Shown here: positions 32,963 to 42,515 of the stretch, piece by piece | How the letters are laid out: every line of letters begins with the position of its first letter | Position numbering within the stretch: position 1 is the stretch's first letter | From: Serratia quinivorans | GTDB taxonomy: Bacteria; Pseudomonadota; Gammaproteobacteria; Enterobacterales; Enterobacteriaceae | Length of the DNA: 64,000 bases | Direction of reading: 5' to 3' | NCBI GenBank assembly: GCA_900457075.1 | Contig: UGYN01000002.1 | Location: 4,154,001 to 4,218,000 of the forward strand | Translations under genes and position numbers: made by a program | Notes under the pieces: generated by a model | Databases searched by the model: none | Told to the model about the DNA's origin: nothing | What the model saw: only the letters and a program-made list of their open reading frames with translations

Positions 32963-35443
32963 TTACGCGCCGGCAGGCACGTCGTGCGCGGTGTTTTTCA
33001 GCACCTCACCCTGATACTTCTCGATCTGCAACTGGGCCATCTGCCCACAGTTCCCCTGCGCCAGGCTGGAGGAGCCGACGTCGAAGGTCAGGCAGTTGAC
33101 GTTGCCGTTCTTGCACAGCGAGCCCGGCTGAGAAGGGTCGGCCGGATCGAACCAGGCCCCTTCGCTGATCCGTACCACGCCAGGGCGCACGTCTTCACTG
33201 ACGACTGCACCGACCAGGATCTGGCCGCGATCGTTAAAGGCGCGCACCAGATCGCCGCTGGCGATACCGCGTGACTTGGCGTCCTGCGGATGGATCACAA
33301 TCGCTTCCCGATCGGCTACCGCATACTTTTTACGCAGCGGCGTATTGTCGAGCTGCGAGTGCAGACGGTTGATCGGGTGCGCGGTGTTCAGCGACAGCGG
33401 ATATTTAACCGCCTCCGGCCCGCGATACCATTCATGCGGCGGCATCCAGGTCGGAATGCCCGGGCAATCCTGATACTTCATTTTGGCAATGGCGTCGGAG
33501 TAGATCTCGATCTTACCGGATGGCGTACCCAACGGATTGAGCAGCGGGTTTTCGCGATAGTCGGCGAAACGTACCCATTGGGTATTGGCCTCGGGCACTG
33601 GGAAACGCACATAGTTGTTGGATGCCCAGAACATGTCGAACGGCGGCAGGGCTACCCGGGCGGCGCGCGCCTGGGTTTTCATGTCGTCGTACATGCCTTT
33701 GAGCCACTGAGTTTCATCTTTGCCTTCGGTAAAGGCATCCTGCACACCCAGCTTGGCCGCCATGGCCGCGAAGATATCGAAATCGCTGCGCGACTCATGC
33801 TGCGGCTCCACGCACTGATGCATTGGGAACACATACAGTTGCGAGTAGTCGCCGCCCATTTCCAGATCGTTACGTTCATAGCTGGTGGTGGCCGGCAGCA
33901 CGATATCGGCGTGTTTGGCGGTGGCGGTCCAGTAAGGTTCGTTCACCACGATGGTGTCAGGCCGTTGCCAGGCCTTGACCAGATTGTTGGTGTCCTGGTG
34001 CTGGTGGAAGGTGTTGCCACCGGCCACATACACCATTTTCACTTCGGGGTAGGTGACCTGTGTGCCGTTGAAATTAATGGTCTTGCCCGGATTGCTCAGA
34101 CATTCGGCGATGCGTGCCACCGGGATCGGGGCCGGTGAGTTTTTCGGCGCATTACCGGCAGAAATACCGGAAATGATGCCGCCTTTCGCCGTCGGGCTAC
34201 CGCCGGAAGAGTAGTGATAGCTGAAGCCGAAGCCGCCGCCCGGCAGGCCAATTTGGCCGAGCATCGCCGCCACGGTAACCAACAGCCAGTGCTGCTGCTC
34301 GCCATGATGCTGACGTTGAATGCCCCAACCGCCCATGATCATGGTGCGATTTTTCGCCATGTCGCGTGCCAGTTGGCGCAATACGTCGGCATCGACGCCG
34401 CAAACATCGGCGGCCCATTCGGCAGTTTTCGGTGTGCCATCGGTTTCGCCCAGCAGATAAGCCTGGAACTTGTCGAAGCCGGCGGTGTAGGTTTTCAGGA
34501 AGTCCGGGTTATGCAGTTTCTCTGTCAGCAGCGTGTGAGCGATGCCGATCAACATGGCGCCATCGGTATAAGGGCGTGGAGCGATCCACTGCGCATCGAT
34601 AAATTTGGCGCTGTCGTTATGCACCGGGTCGATGCTGATCACGCGGGTGCCTTTCTTCTTCAGCGCCTCAAAGCCGGTCTGGCCGTAGTGGTCCGGCACG
34701 TTCCAACTGTTTTTCAGCGTGATCATCGGGTTACAGCCCCACAATACCACCAGTTGGCTGTTTTCGATCACGTTCGGCCAGGCGGTTTGCTGTTCGTAAA
34801 CCTCCATGGAGCCGACCACGTGTGACATGATCACCTGTGCGGCACCGGTGGAATAGTCACCGGCATAACCGAGGAAGCCACCGGTCAGGTTCATCAGGCG
34901 TTGCAGCAGCGTGCGGCTGTTATGCAGCATGCCGACGCTCTTCCAGCCATAGGAACCGGCATAGATTGACTGCGGGCCGTGATCTTTTTGCAGACGGGTG
35001 ATCTCGCCACAAACCAGTTCAATCGCCTTGTCCCAGCTGACGCGTACCCATTCGTCGCGGCCGCGCAGCTCGGTATGGCTGCCAGGCCCGCCTTCCAGCC
35101 AACTTTTACGCACCATCGGATATTTGATGCGGTTTTCGGCATGTACCTGGTAGGGCGCCATGGTGATCAGTTCGTTCGGGTAAGGATCGTCCTTGACCGG
35201 CTGCACGCCGACCATTTTGCCGTCCTGCACTATGGCTTCAAAAGCGCCCCAGTGTGCGCCGGTCAGAATGCCTTTTTGCGCCTGACGCAGCACCACAAAT
35301 TGCGGCAGCGCCTGGCTGATGGCCTGCGCCAGCGCTGACTTGGGCCACAGGCCTGCCAGCAATGGGGCAGCGGCCAGCGCGGTAGCACCGGTCAGGAAGC
35401 GGCGGCGGCTCATTTTTAACGCTTGTTGTTGATATTTGCTCAT
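32963..35443 (-). CDS. torZ: Periplasmic trimethylamine N-oxide reductase (TorZ-like molybdoenzyme)
   Basis: This molybdopterin guanine dinucleotide enzyme reduces TMAO and other S/N-oxides. It is 826 residues, with a Tat signal (SRRRFLTGATALAAAPLLAG) that sends it folded to the periplasm. Typical DMSO-reductase family blocks are YAGSYGWKSVGMLHN, GDYSTGAAQVIMSHVVGSMEVYEQQT (with the catalytic Ser at the usual GDYS), GWGIQRQHHGEQQHW and LRKKYAVADREAI. These resemble E. coli TorZ more than TorA. It lies 12 bases after torY, so electrons are delivered by that cytochrome. No torD chaperone or torSTR regulators are visible in the window. Confidence 0.88.
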   Translation of the reverse strand: MSKYQQQALKMSRRRFLTGATALAAAPLLAGLWPKSALAQAISQALPQFVVLRQAQKGILTGAHWGAFEAIVQDGKMVGVQPVKDDPYPNELITMAPYQVHAENRIKYPMVRKSWLEGGPGSHTELRGRDEWVRVSWDKAIELVCGEITRLQKDHGPQSIYAGSYGWKSVGMLHNSRTLLQRLMNLTGGFLGYAGDYSTGAAQVIMSHVVGSMEVYEQQTAWPNVIENSQLVVLWGCNPMITLKNSWNVPDHYGQTGFEALKKKGTRVISIDPVHNDSAKFIDAQWIAPRPYTDGAMLIGIAHTLLTEKLHNPDFLKTYTAGFDKFQAYLLGETDGTPKTAEWAADVCGVDADVLRQLARDMAKNRTMIMGGWGIQRQHHGEQQHWLLVTVAAMLGQIGLPGGGFGFSYHYSSGGSPTAKGGIISGISAGNAPKNSPAPIPVARIAECLSNPGKTINFNGTQVTYPEVKMVYVAGGNTFHQHQDTNNLVKAWQRPDTIVVNEPYWTATAKHADIVLPATTSYERNDLEMGGDYSQLYVFPMHQCVEPQHESRSDFDIFAAMAAKLGVQDAFTEGKDETQWLKGMYDDMKTQARAARVALPPFDMFWASNNYVRFPVPEANTQWVRFADYRENPLLNPLGTPSGKIEIYSDAIAKMKYQDCPGIPTWMPPHEWYRGPEAVKYPLSLNTAHPINRLHSQLDNTPLRKKYAVADREAIVIHPQDAKSRGIASGDLVRAFNDRGQILVGAVVSEDVRPGVVRISEGAWFDPADPSQPGSLCKNGNVNCLTFDVGSSSLAQGNCGQMAQLQIEKYQGEVLKNTAHDVPAGA

Positions 35444-35455
35444 TTCGCTTCTCCC

Positions 35456-36616
35456 TTAAAGCTTGGCAGGTTTGGTTGGCTGCATGTCACTGGCGTGTTT
35501 CTGCACGTATTGTGTCAGAACGCGCAGTTGTTCCTGCGTCAGCGAGGTGCGTGAAGCCATGCCTTTAATTACGCCGATCCACTGGTTGGCGTTGAAGCGA
35601 TCTAGGGCGGTCAGGCCGTGACAGCCGGTGCAGTTGGCCGACATCATATCTGCGGTGTAGCGCCAGATTTTTTGCTGATCGTCGATCAGTTGTTTGCGCG
35701 GCAGCCAGACCTGCAGGGAAACCTGGTGCCACACCAGGCCGGTTTCGGCATCGGTCATGGTGGTGCCGGTTTTCAGCAGTTTGCGAGCGTCTTCACCCAG
35801 CAGCACGCTAAGGATACGTTTGCCCTGTGCGGCATAGAACACCTCACTGACGCCGTCCTGCTGCCAGCCGGTGACGTTGGCCAGCACCTTGTCGCCTTCC
35901 TGTTTCACCACCTGAACTTCGGTGGATGGCATCAGGTTGCCGGCATTGTGGCTGTCGTCCGGTTTCAGGAAGAAAGGTTCAGTGGCAATGGTGTACAGCG
36001 TGGTGGCGGTAGGTGAGGTTTCAGCCGCGGCCTTCGCCAGTTCGGCTGCACCGGCCTGGGCGGCACCGCTCATGTCCGGCAGAATGTGCGCGACTCCTTT
36101 ATGGCAATCAATACAGGTTTCGCCCTGCTTGATAGCCACCGGATGCTGAATGCGTGCTTCAGGCCGTTGGGCGGTGATGTCCATGGCATCAAAGCTGTGG
36201 CATGAACGGCAGGTGGCGGAATCGCTTTCTTTCAGCGTTTTCCATACCGACTGGGCCATGGCCAGCTTATGCGCCTCATATTTTTCTGGCGTATCGATAG
36301 TGCCCACCATCTCGCCATAAATATCTTTTACCGCGCGGATCTTGGTCCACAGGTAATCGAGCGGTTCGTGTGGGACGTGGCAGTCGGCGCATTCAGCGCG
36401 GATGCCCTTGGTATTCTGGAAGTGAATGCTGCCCTGATATTCGGCCAGCGGTTGTTGCATGGTATGACAGGACACACAGAAGGCGGTGTCGCTGGTTTTG
36501 TGGAATACCGTGGCGGTACCCGCCAATAATGCTGCTCCGAGGATAATCCCCAACAGCAAAAGCCACAGCCATCCCCAGCGGTGCTTTCTTATCAAGCCAG
36601 TGAATTTATTGGTCAT
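35456..36616 (-). CDS. torY: Pentahaem c-type cytochrome TorY/TorC (NapC/NirT family)
   Basis: A membrane-anchored cytochrome carrying electrons from menaquinol to the TMAO reductase. The start MTNKFTGLIRKHRWG gives one N-terminal membrane helix (GWLWLLLLGIILGAALLAG). Five haem sites are visible: CVSCH, CADCH, CRSCH and CIDCH in the NapC-like half, and CTGCH in the C-terminal extension that defines TorC/TorY. About 386 residues, within the family range (366-390). Operon with torZ. Confidence 0.9.
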   Translation of the reverse strand: MTNKFTGLIRKHRWGWLWLLLLGIILGAALLAGTATVFHKTSDTAFCVSCHTMQQPLAEYQGSIHFQNTKGIRAECADCHVPHEPLDYLWTKIRAVKDIYGEMVGTIDTPEKYEAHKLAMAQSVWKTLKESDSATCRSCHSFDAMDITAQRPEARIQHPVAIKQGETCIDCHKGVAHILPDMSGAAQAGAAELAKAAAETSPTATTLYTIATEPFFLKPDDSHNAGNLMPSTEVQVVKQEGDKVLANVTGWQQDGVSEVFYAAQGKRILSVLLGEDARKLLKTGTTMTDAETGLVWHQVSLQVWLPRKQLIDDQQKIWRYTADMMSANCTGCHGLTALDRFNANQWIGVIKGMASRTSLTQEQLRVLTQYVQKHASDMQPTKPAKL

Positions 36617-36873
36617 ATTGAACCCACTTATAATTATGAAATACCAAGGAAAACCTTGCCAAAAAAAGTGCCGGCCGAGCGCCGACATACTTGAGGAAGT
36701 ATAGGTAACATTAGCAATGACATCTAATACTATAGGGTTATTTTTAGCAGAAAAATGGCCATTTGAGGGATTTTACAGCGTTATATTCTATATTATATAA
36801 CGCATTTTTTATGTGTCTTTATCAGCCCATGATTCAGATCACGGACAGATATAAAAAATACTGAACGAAAAGG
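36617..36873. other. Upstream region of torYZ with AT-rich inverted repeat
   Basis: No gene is seen. GCGTTATAT / ATATAACGC (36778-36803) is a 9-bp inverted repeat about 160 bp before torY. It may be a regulator site for torYZ or a processing hairpin after the Nudix gene. No clear FNR box was recognised. Confidence 0.35.
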
Positions 36874-37296
36874 CTATTTCGTCGGCTGGTAGGCCTGGCC
36901 TGTTTGCCAGAGGTTAATGGCGTTACGGCTGGCTTCGAAGTGGGGTTCCGGTAACTTATTCGGAGAGCACCAACGCCATTCTGCACATTTTTCCGGTTCT
37001 TTGAGTTCTGGGGTGCCACCGGGATGCTGCGTCAATAAACAGACGGATATCGTATGCTTTCCCTCGGCGCGCCAGGTTTGCAGATTATTGCTGATACCGA
37101 TAAAAGTGGGTGGGGCGATGGTCAGCCCGGTTTCTTCGGCAATCTCACGCTGAGCGCACTGTTCAAAGGTTTCACCGGCATCCAGATGCCCGCCGGGAAT
37201 CGACCAGAAAGGCGCGTGCTGACCGCAGCGTTTCCCCAGTAATATTTCCCCTTGTGCATTTACGATGATCACCCCTACGCCCGCCACTACAGTCAT
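36874..37296 (-). CDS. Nudix hydrolase
   Basis: A 140-residue Nudix enzyme that hydrolyses a nucleoside diphosphate linked to some other group. The Nudix box is complete: G-HLDAG-E-TFEQCAQ-REIAEETGL at residues about 38-60 fits Gx5Ex7REUxEExGU. The start MTVVAGVGVIIVN is preferred; an alternative ATG lies 18 bases upstream. The substrate cannot be told from sequence. It is not part of the E. coli fru-set neighbourhood, so it was gained or moved here. Confidence 0.82.
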   Translation of the reverse strand: MTVVAGVGVIIVNAQGEILLGKRCGQHAPFWSIPGGHLDAGETFEQCAQREIAEETGLTIAPPTFIGISNNLQTWRAEGKHTISVCLLTQHPGGTPELKEPEKCAEWRWCSPNKLPEPHFEASRNAINLWQTGQAYQPTK

Positions 37297-37444
37297 GCTT
37301 GTCTCCGTCAGCAAAATTTCAGCTTAGTATGTCATTTTAGCGCCGCGACGGATAACCCTTCGGGAAAAGTGTGCGTGAGGTCAAAAATCTATCACATCAA
37401 TTTTGAGAAAACTTGCTTTCAGCCGGTGCTGCTCACACACTCCT

Positions 37445-37456
37445 TGAAACGTTTCA
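37445..37456. promoter_or_regulatory. Cra (FruR) operator O1 of fruBKA
   Basis: TGAAACGTTTCA is a perfect palindrome and matches the strong Cra operator consensus. It is one of two sites in the fruB leader, as in E. coli; fructose 1-phosphate, made by this operon, releases Cra. Confidence 0.85.
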
Positions 37457-37510
37457 GCGTTATGGGCGCGATGATTCCGTACCGATAACGCTCCTTTTTC
37501 CCAATAAAGC

Positions 37511-37522
37511 TGAAACGATTCA
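37511..37522. promoter_or_regulatory. Cra (FruR) operator O2 of fruBKA
   Basis: TGAAACGATTCA is one base from the perfect palindrome, 66 bp downstream of O1 and 21 bp before the fruB start. Paired operators at this spacing are typical for fruBKA. Confidence 0.85.
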
Positions 37523-37543
37523 ATTCAGCAGGAGAGGAAAATC

Positions 37544-38677
37544 ATGTTCCAGTTGTCACCGCAAGATATTCACCTGGGCGCAACTGCCGGCAGCAAGCAG
37601 GCAGCCATCCAGCAGGTTGCCGCCGCACTGACCGAAGCCGGCTGCGTCAGCGCCGCCTACGTGGACGGCATGCTGCAGCGCGAGCTGCAAACCTCCACCT
37701 ATTTGGGTAACGGCATCGCCATCCCGCACGGCACTACCGATACCCGTGAACTGGTGCTGAATACCGGCGTACAGGTATTCCAGTTCCCGCAGGGCATTGA
37801 GTGGGGCGAAGGCCAAACCGCCTTTGTGGTGATCGGCATCGCCGCCCGCTCCGACGAACACCTGGCGCTGTTACGCCAGCTGACACACGTGCTGAGCGAC
37901 GACAGCGTAGCCGAACAGTTGGCGAAAACCACCTCGACAGAAGAGCTGCGCAGCCTGCTGATGGGCGAAAAGCTGACGGCAGAATTCAAATTTGACGCTT
38001 CTCTGATCGCGCTCGATGTGGCCGCCGACAGCCTGATGACGCTGCAGGCGCTGAATGCCGGTCGTTTGCAGAAGATCGGTGCGGTCAACGCCCAGTTCGT
38101 CAGCGACGTCATTACCCGCAAGCCGCTGAATTTGGGGCAGGGTATTTGGCTGAGCGACAGCACCGAAGGCAATCTGACCAGCGCGGCCACCCTGAGCCGT
38201 CCGGTGCAGGCGTTTGACGAAGACGGCGAGAAAGTTGCGCTACTGCTGACGCTGTCGGTGGCTGACCAGCAACCGCTGGCGGTGCTGAACTACCTGAGTG
38301 ACCTGCTGTTGGCGAATAAAGCTGAACGCTTGCTGAACGCCGATGCCGTCACCCTGCGGGCATTGCTGACCAGTGTGGTCGAAGAAGAAAATACCACCCT
38401 GAGTGCCGAGTTCGTCATTCGTAACGAACACGGCCTGCATGCCCGTCCGGGGACGGCGCTGGTCAACGTAATCAAGAAGTTCGAGAGCGAAATTACCGTC
38501 ACCAATCTGGATGGCAGTGGCAAACCGGCCAACGGACGCAGCCTGATGAAGGTCGTGGCGTTGGGCGTGAAAAAAGGACATCACCTGCGCTTTACCGCCA
38601 AGGGTGAAGATGCTGAAACGGCGCTGAAGGCGATCGGTGAGGCCATTAACGAAGGACTGGGCGAGGGCGCAGCATGA
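37544..38677 (+). CDS. fruB: PTS fructose EIIA-HPr fusion (FPr, FruB)
   Basis: A cytoplasmic phosphocarrier of 377 residues, as in E. coli (376). The N-terminal EIIA-Fru domain covers residues 1-145, with active histidine in [10 protein letters not shown] linking M domain occupies about 155-280. The C-terminal HPr-like domain has [11 protein letters not shown], whose His accepts phosphate from enzyme I. AGGAGAGG precedes the ATG. The stop overlaps fruK by four bases, giving tight coupling. Confidence 0.96.
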   Translation: MFQLSPQDIHLGATAGSKQAAIQQVAAALTEAGCVSAAYVDGMLQRELQTSTYLGNGIAIPHGTTDTRELVLNTGVQVFQFPQGIEWGEGQTAFVVIGIAARSDEHLALLRQLTHVLSDDSVAEQLAKTTSTEELRSLLMGEKLTAEFKFDASLIALDVAADSLMTLQALNAGRLQKIGAVNAQFVSDVITRKPLNLGQGIWLSDSTEGNLTSAATLSRPVQAFDEDGEKVALLLTLSVADQQPLAVLNYLSDLLLANKAERLLNADAVTLRALLTSVVEEENTTLSAEFVIRNEHGLHARPGTALVNVIKKFESEITVTNLDGSGKPANGRSLMKVVALGVKKGHHLRFTAKGEDAETALKAIGEAINEGLGEGAA

Positions 38678-39615
38678 GCAGAAGAGTAGCAACAATTACC
38701 CTGAATCCGGCTTACGATCTGGTGGGTTTTTGCCCGGAGATCGAGCGCGGTGAAGTTAATCTGGTCAAAACCGCCGGTCTGCACGCCGCCGGAAAAGGCA
38801 TTAACGTCGCCAAGGTGCTGAAAGATTTGGGCATTGATGTCACTGTGGGCGGTTTCCTGGGCAAAGATAACCAGGATGGCTTCCAGCTGCTGTTCAGCGA
38901 TCTGGGCATTGCCAACCGCTTCCAGGTGGTACCGGGCCGCACCCGCATTAACGTCAAGCTGACGGAAAAAGACGGTGAAGTGACAGATTTCAACTTCTCC
39001 GGCTTTGAGGTGAGTGGTCAGGATTGGGAACGTTTCGTGACCGACTCCCTGAGCTGGCTCGGCCAGTTCGATATGGTGGCAGTGAGCGGCAGTCTGCCGG
39101 CCGGGGTTGATCCCGATGCCTTTACCGACTGGATGATCCGCCTGCGCGCTCAATGCCCGTGCATCATTTTCGACAGCAGCCGTGAAGCCTTGGTTGCCGG
39201 CTTGAAAGCCGCGCCATGGTTGGTGAAACCCAATCGTCGCGAGCTGGAAATCTGGGCCGGTCGTCCATTGCCACAGTTGGCTGACGTGGTTGAGGCCGCA
39301 CATGCGCTGCGCGATCAGGGCATTGCTCACGTGGTGATTTCTCTCGGTGCCGAAGGGGCGCTGTGGGTCAATGCTTCCGGCGCCTGGATCGCCAAGCCAC
39401 CGGCCTGCGAAGTGGTCAGTACCGTTGGTGCCGGCGACTCGATGGTCGGCGGCCTGATTTATGGCCTGCTGATGCGCGAATCCAGTGAACATACTTTGCG
39501 TTTGGCTACCGCCGTAGCTGCGCTGGCCGTCAGCCAGAGCAACGTTGGCGTGACCGACCGTCCACAGTTGGCCGCGATGATGGCGCGTGTCGACCTGAAA
39601 CCTTTTAATCAATAG
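38674..39615 (+). CDS. fruK: 1-phosphofructokinase
   Basis: A PfkB-family kinase of 313 residues that phosphorylates fructose 1-phosphate to fructose 1,6-bisphosphate. Signatures are the N-terminal ITLNPAYDL, the [11 protein letters not shown] glycine motif, and the C-terminal [12 protein letters not shown] with catalytic Asp. It lies between fruB and fruA in one operon. Its activity also lowers the inducer of Cra. Confidence 0.96.
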   Translation: MSRRVATITLNPAYDLVGFCPEIERGEVNLVKTAGLHAAGKGINVAKVLKDLGIDVTVGGFLGKDNQDGFQLLFSDLGIANRFQVVPGRTRINVKLTEKDGEVTDFNFSGFEVSGQDWERFVTDSLSWLGQFDMVAVSGSLPAGVDPDAFTDWMIRLRAQCPCIIFDSSREALVAGLKAAPWLVKPNRRELEIWAGRPLPQLADVVEAAHALRDQGIAHVVISLGAEGALWVNASGAWIAKPPACEVVSTVGAGDSMVGGLIYGLLMRESSEHTLRLATAVAALAVSQSNVGVTDRPQLAAMMARVDLKPFNQ

Positions 39616-39626
39616 CGGGAGGCAGA

Positions 39627-41312
39627 ATGAAAACACTGCTGATGATAGACAGTTCGCTGGGGCAGGCGCGTGGTCACCTGGCGAAACGCATGCTCGGCGC
39701 TGCTGCGGCGAAGGCCGGCCTGACGCTGGTGGAGTCCCCGGATGAGGCTGAACTGGTGGTGGTAGCGGGGCAATCTGCGCCTGCTGACGCCGCGCTGAAC
39801 GGCAAGCGGGTTTATGTGGGCGATGTGGAGCACGCGGTGCGTGAGCCGGAGGCCTTCCTGACGCAGGCTATCGCCGAGGCAAAAACCTGGCAGGCACCGG
39901 CAACGGCTGAACCGGTCAAAGCGGCGGGTCAAAAACGCATTGTGGCGATCACCGCTTGTCCAACCGGTGTGGCGCATACCTTTATGGCGGCCGAGGCGAT
40001 TGAGAGCGAAGCCAAAAAACGCGGCTGGTGGGTGAAGGTTGAAACCCGCGGTTCCGTGGGTGCCGGTAATGCGATTACGCCAGAAGAAGTGGCGGCGGCG
40101 GATCTGGTGATCGTGGCGGCCGATATCGAAGTGGATCTGGAGAAATTTGCCGGCAAGCCAATGTATCGCACCTCTACCGGGCTGGCGCTGAAGAAAACCG
40201 CGCAGGAACTGGACAAGGCGCAGGCCGAAGCCGAGATTTTCCAGCCGCAAAAAAGCGGTGCTCCGGCCGCGGCCGGCAAGAAGAAAGAGAGTGCCGGGCC
40301 TTATCGCCACCTGTTGACCGGTGTGTCTTATATGCTGCCAATGGTGGTGGCGGGCGGTCTGTGTATCGCACTGTCGTTCGTATTCGGTATCAAGGCGTTC
40401 GAAGTCAAAGGCACGCTGGCGGCTGCACTGATGCAGATCGGTGGCGGATCGGCCTTTGCACTGATGGTGCCGGTGCTGGCCGGTTTTATCGCTTTCTCAA
40501 TTGCTGACCGTCCGGGCCTGACGCCGGGGTTGATTGGCGGCATGTTGGCAGTAAGCACCGGAGCCGGTTTCCTCGGCGGTATCATTGCCGGTTTCCTGGC
40601 GGGTTATGTCGCCAAATTTATCAGCACCAAACTGCGTTTGCCGCAGAGTATGGAAGCGCTGAAGCCGATCCTGATCATTCCGCTGGTTGCCAGCCTGATC
40701 GTGGGTCTGATCATGATCTTCATCGTCGGTACGCCGGTGGCGAAAATCATGGAAGGTCTGACCCATTGGTTGCAGTCACTGGGTACCGCTAACGCGGTGC
40801 TGCTGGGCGCAATCCTCGGTGCCATGATGTGTACCGATATGGGTGGCCCGGTCAACAAGGCGGCCTATGCTTTTGGCGTGGCGTTGCTGAGTTCTTCGGT
40901 GTATGCGCCGATGGCGGCGATTATGGCTGCCGGTATGGTGCCACCGCTGGCGATGGGGTTGGCAACGCTGCTGGCGCGTCGCAAGTTCGACAAGTCACAA
41001 CAGGAAGGCGGGAAAGCGGCGCTGGTGTTGGGCCTGTGCTTTATCTCCGAAGGCGCGATCCCGTTCGCTGCCCGTGACCCGATGCGCGTGCTGCCATGCT
41101 GCATCGCTGGTGGCGCGCTGACCGGTGCGCTGTCCATGGCGTTTGGTGCCAAACTGATGGCGCCGCACGGCGGGTTGTTCGTGCTGCTGATCCCGGGCGC
41201 AATCACTCCGGTATTGCTGTATCTGGTGGCGATTATCGCCGGTACGCTCTTGGCGGGCGTGTCTTACGCACTGCTGAAACGTGCTGACGTCCCGGCGGCC
41301 AGCGTGGCTTAA
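39627..41312 (+). CDS. fruA: PTS fructose transporter EIIBC (FruA)
   Basis: An inner-membrane permease of 561 residues that imports fructose as fructose 1-phosphate. It holds a degenerate B' domain (residues 1-100), an EIIB domain (about 105-205) with phospho-cysteine in ITACPTGVAHTFMAAEA, a flexible alanine/lysine linker, and the EIIC membrane domain (about 230-555) with the GALMCTDMGGPVNKAA-type motif. GGGAGG precedes the start, 11 bases after fruK. Confidence 0.96.
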   Translation: MKTLLMIDSSLGQARGHLAKRMLGAAAAKAGLTLVESPDEAELVVVAGQSAPADAALNGKRVYVGDVEHAVREPEAFLTQAIAEAKTWQAPATAEPVKAAGQKRIVAITACPTGVAHTFMAAEAIESEAKKRGWWVKVETRGSVGAGNAITPEEVAAADLVIVAADIEVDLEKFAGKPMYRTSTGLALKKTAQELDKAQAEAEIFQPQKSGAPAAAGKKKESAGPYRHLLTGVSYMLPMVVAGGLCIALSFVFGIKAFEVKGTLAAALMQIGGGSAFALMVPVLAGFIAFSIADRPGLTPGLIGGMLAVSTGAGFLGGIIAGFLAGYVAKFISTKLRLPQSMEALKPILIIPLVASLIVGLIMIFIVGTPVAKIMEGLTHWLQSLGTANAVLLGAILGAMMCTDMGGPVNKAAYAFGVALLSSSVYAPMAAIMAAGMVPPLAMGLATLLARRKFDKSQQEGGKAALVLGLCFISEGAIPFAARDPMRVLPCCIAGGALTGALSMAFGAKLMAPHGGLFVLLIPGAITPVLLYLVAIIAGTLLAGVSYALLKRADVPAASVA

Positions 41313-41326
41313 GATTAGCGTTGGTA

Positions 41327-41551
41327 ATAAAAAAACCGGAGTCCAGACTCTAATGCTTGTAAGTTAAGGTGATATTGTTCCCTCTCCTTTGGGAGAGGGT
41401 TAGGGTGAGGGGATACATACTAACGCGAAAGCCCCTCACCCCGGCCCTCTCCCTCGGGAGAGGGGGACGCCCACTTAAACAACGTCGTACATTCTTATTC
41501 AGAACTTTGCTTAACTGACCGGCATTAGAGTCCAGGCTCCGGTTTTTTATT
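41327..41551. repeat. Palindromic repeat element nested in an fruA/nfo hairpin
   Basis: Outer arms AAAAAACCGGAG...ACTCTAATGC and GCATTAGAGT...CTCCGGTTTTTT (41331-41356 and 41522-41547) form a long inverted repeat with T-runs on both strands, a bidirectional terminator. Inside the loop is a REP-like unit: hairpins CCCTCTCC-TTT-GGGAGAGGG and CCCTCTCC-CTC-GGGAGAGGG, plus the pair GGGTGAGGGG / CCCCTCACCC (41380-41464). It appears that the mobile palindromic unit inserted in the terminator loop. Confidence 0.75.
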
Positions 41552-41558
41552 GCGACAA

Positions 41559-42398
41559 CTACTGCTGGGCTTTTAGCCAGGCGATCTCTTCCGCCCAGAT
41601 ATCCGGGTTCACCGTTTCCAGGATCAGCGGGATATTGTCGAAGCGCGGGTCGCGCATGATGTAGCTGAACACCGTTTTACCGATGTTGCCCTCACCCAGG
41701 CTGTGGTGACGGTCAACGCGGCTGCCGAATTCGCTTTTGGCGTCGTTCAGGTGCATACCGCGCAAATAGTTGAAGCCCACCACCTCACCGAGTTCCTTAA
41801 AGGTCTGTTCGCAGGTTTCCTCGGTACGCAGATCGTAACCGGCGGCAAAAGCGTGACAGGTGTCGATGCAGACGCCGACGCGGCTTTTGTCTTCCACGCC
41901 GTCGATGATCGCCGCCAAATGTTCAAACTTAAAGCCCAGATTACTGCCCTGACCGGCGGTATTTTCGATCACCGCTGTCACACCGCTGGTTTTATCCAGC
42001 ACCAGGTTGATGGATTCAGCGATGCGTGCCAGGCATTTGTCTTCGTCAATTTGCAGCAGATGGCTGCCAGGATGGAAGTTCAGCAGCGTCAGCCCCAGTT
42101 GCTCACAACGCTGCATCTCATCAAGAAAGGCTTCGCGGGATTTTTCCAATGCCTCGGTCACCGGGTGGCCGAGATTAATCAGGTAGCTGTCGTGCGGCAG
42201 GATCTGTCCTGGGCCGTAACCGTATTGCGCGCAGGCGCTCTTGAATTTATCAATCACATCGGCAGGCAGCGGCGCTGCTTTCCATTGACGCTGATTTTTA
42301 GTGAACAGGGCGAATGCGGTCGCCTCTAATTCGTGCGCGCGGATAACCGCCTGATCCACGCCGCCTGACGCGCTGACATGTGCACCGACAAACTTCAT
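41559..42398 (-). CDS. nfo: Endonuclease IV (AP endonuclease)
   Basis: A TIM-barrel zinc enzyme of 279 residues that cuts DNA 5' to abasic sites. The start [13 protein letters not shown] is chosen because AGGAG lies 7 nt upstream and E. coli Nfo begins the same way. Zinc-ligand signatures are [22 protein letters not shown] and [22 protein letters not shown]. Gene order fruA-nfo-yeiH is as in relatives, though convergent with fruA here. Confidence 0.96.
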   Translation of the reverse strand: MKFVGAHVSASGGVDQAVIRAHELEATAFALFTKNQRQWKAAPLPADVIDKFKSACAQYGYGPGQILPHDSYLINLGHPVTEALEKSREAFLDEMQRCEQLGLTLLNFHPGSHLLQIDEDKCLARIAESINLVLDKTSGVTAVIENTAGQGSNLGFKFEHLAAIIDGVEDKSRVGVCIDTCHAFAAGYDLRTEETCEQTFKELGEVVGFNYLRGMHLNDAKSEFGSRVDRHHSLGEGNIGKTVFSYIMRDPRFDNIPLILETVNPDIWAEEIAWLKAQQ

Positions 42399-42515
42399 TT
42401 TCATTCTCCTGTGTAATCGGCGTCATTATGGCATTGATAGCGCAAGGATTGAATGGCTGAAAAAGTTCAGGCCCGCGATGGCGGGCCTGAGGTAGTGGAA
42501 TAATCGCGGCGTGAA

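Noticed and set aside
33290..34138. Long plus-strand frame opposite torZ
   Set aside because: A shadow of a GC-rich gene with a complete molybdoenzyme sequence on the other strand.
38581..39636. 351-codon minus-strand frame opposite fruK
   Set aside because: fruK is complete with all family motifs; the opposite frame has no recognisable domain.
41380..41464. Considered as a CRISPR-like or IS end
   Set aside because: Only one pair of palindromic units, no spacers and no transposase; it fits a REP/BIME-type element better.
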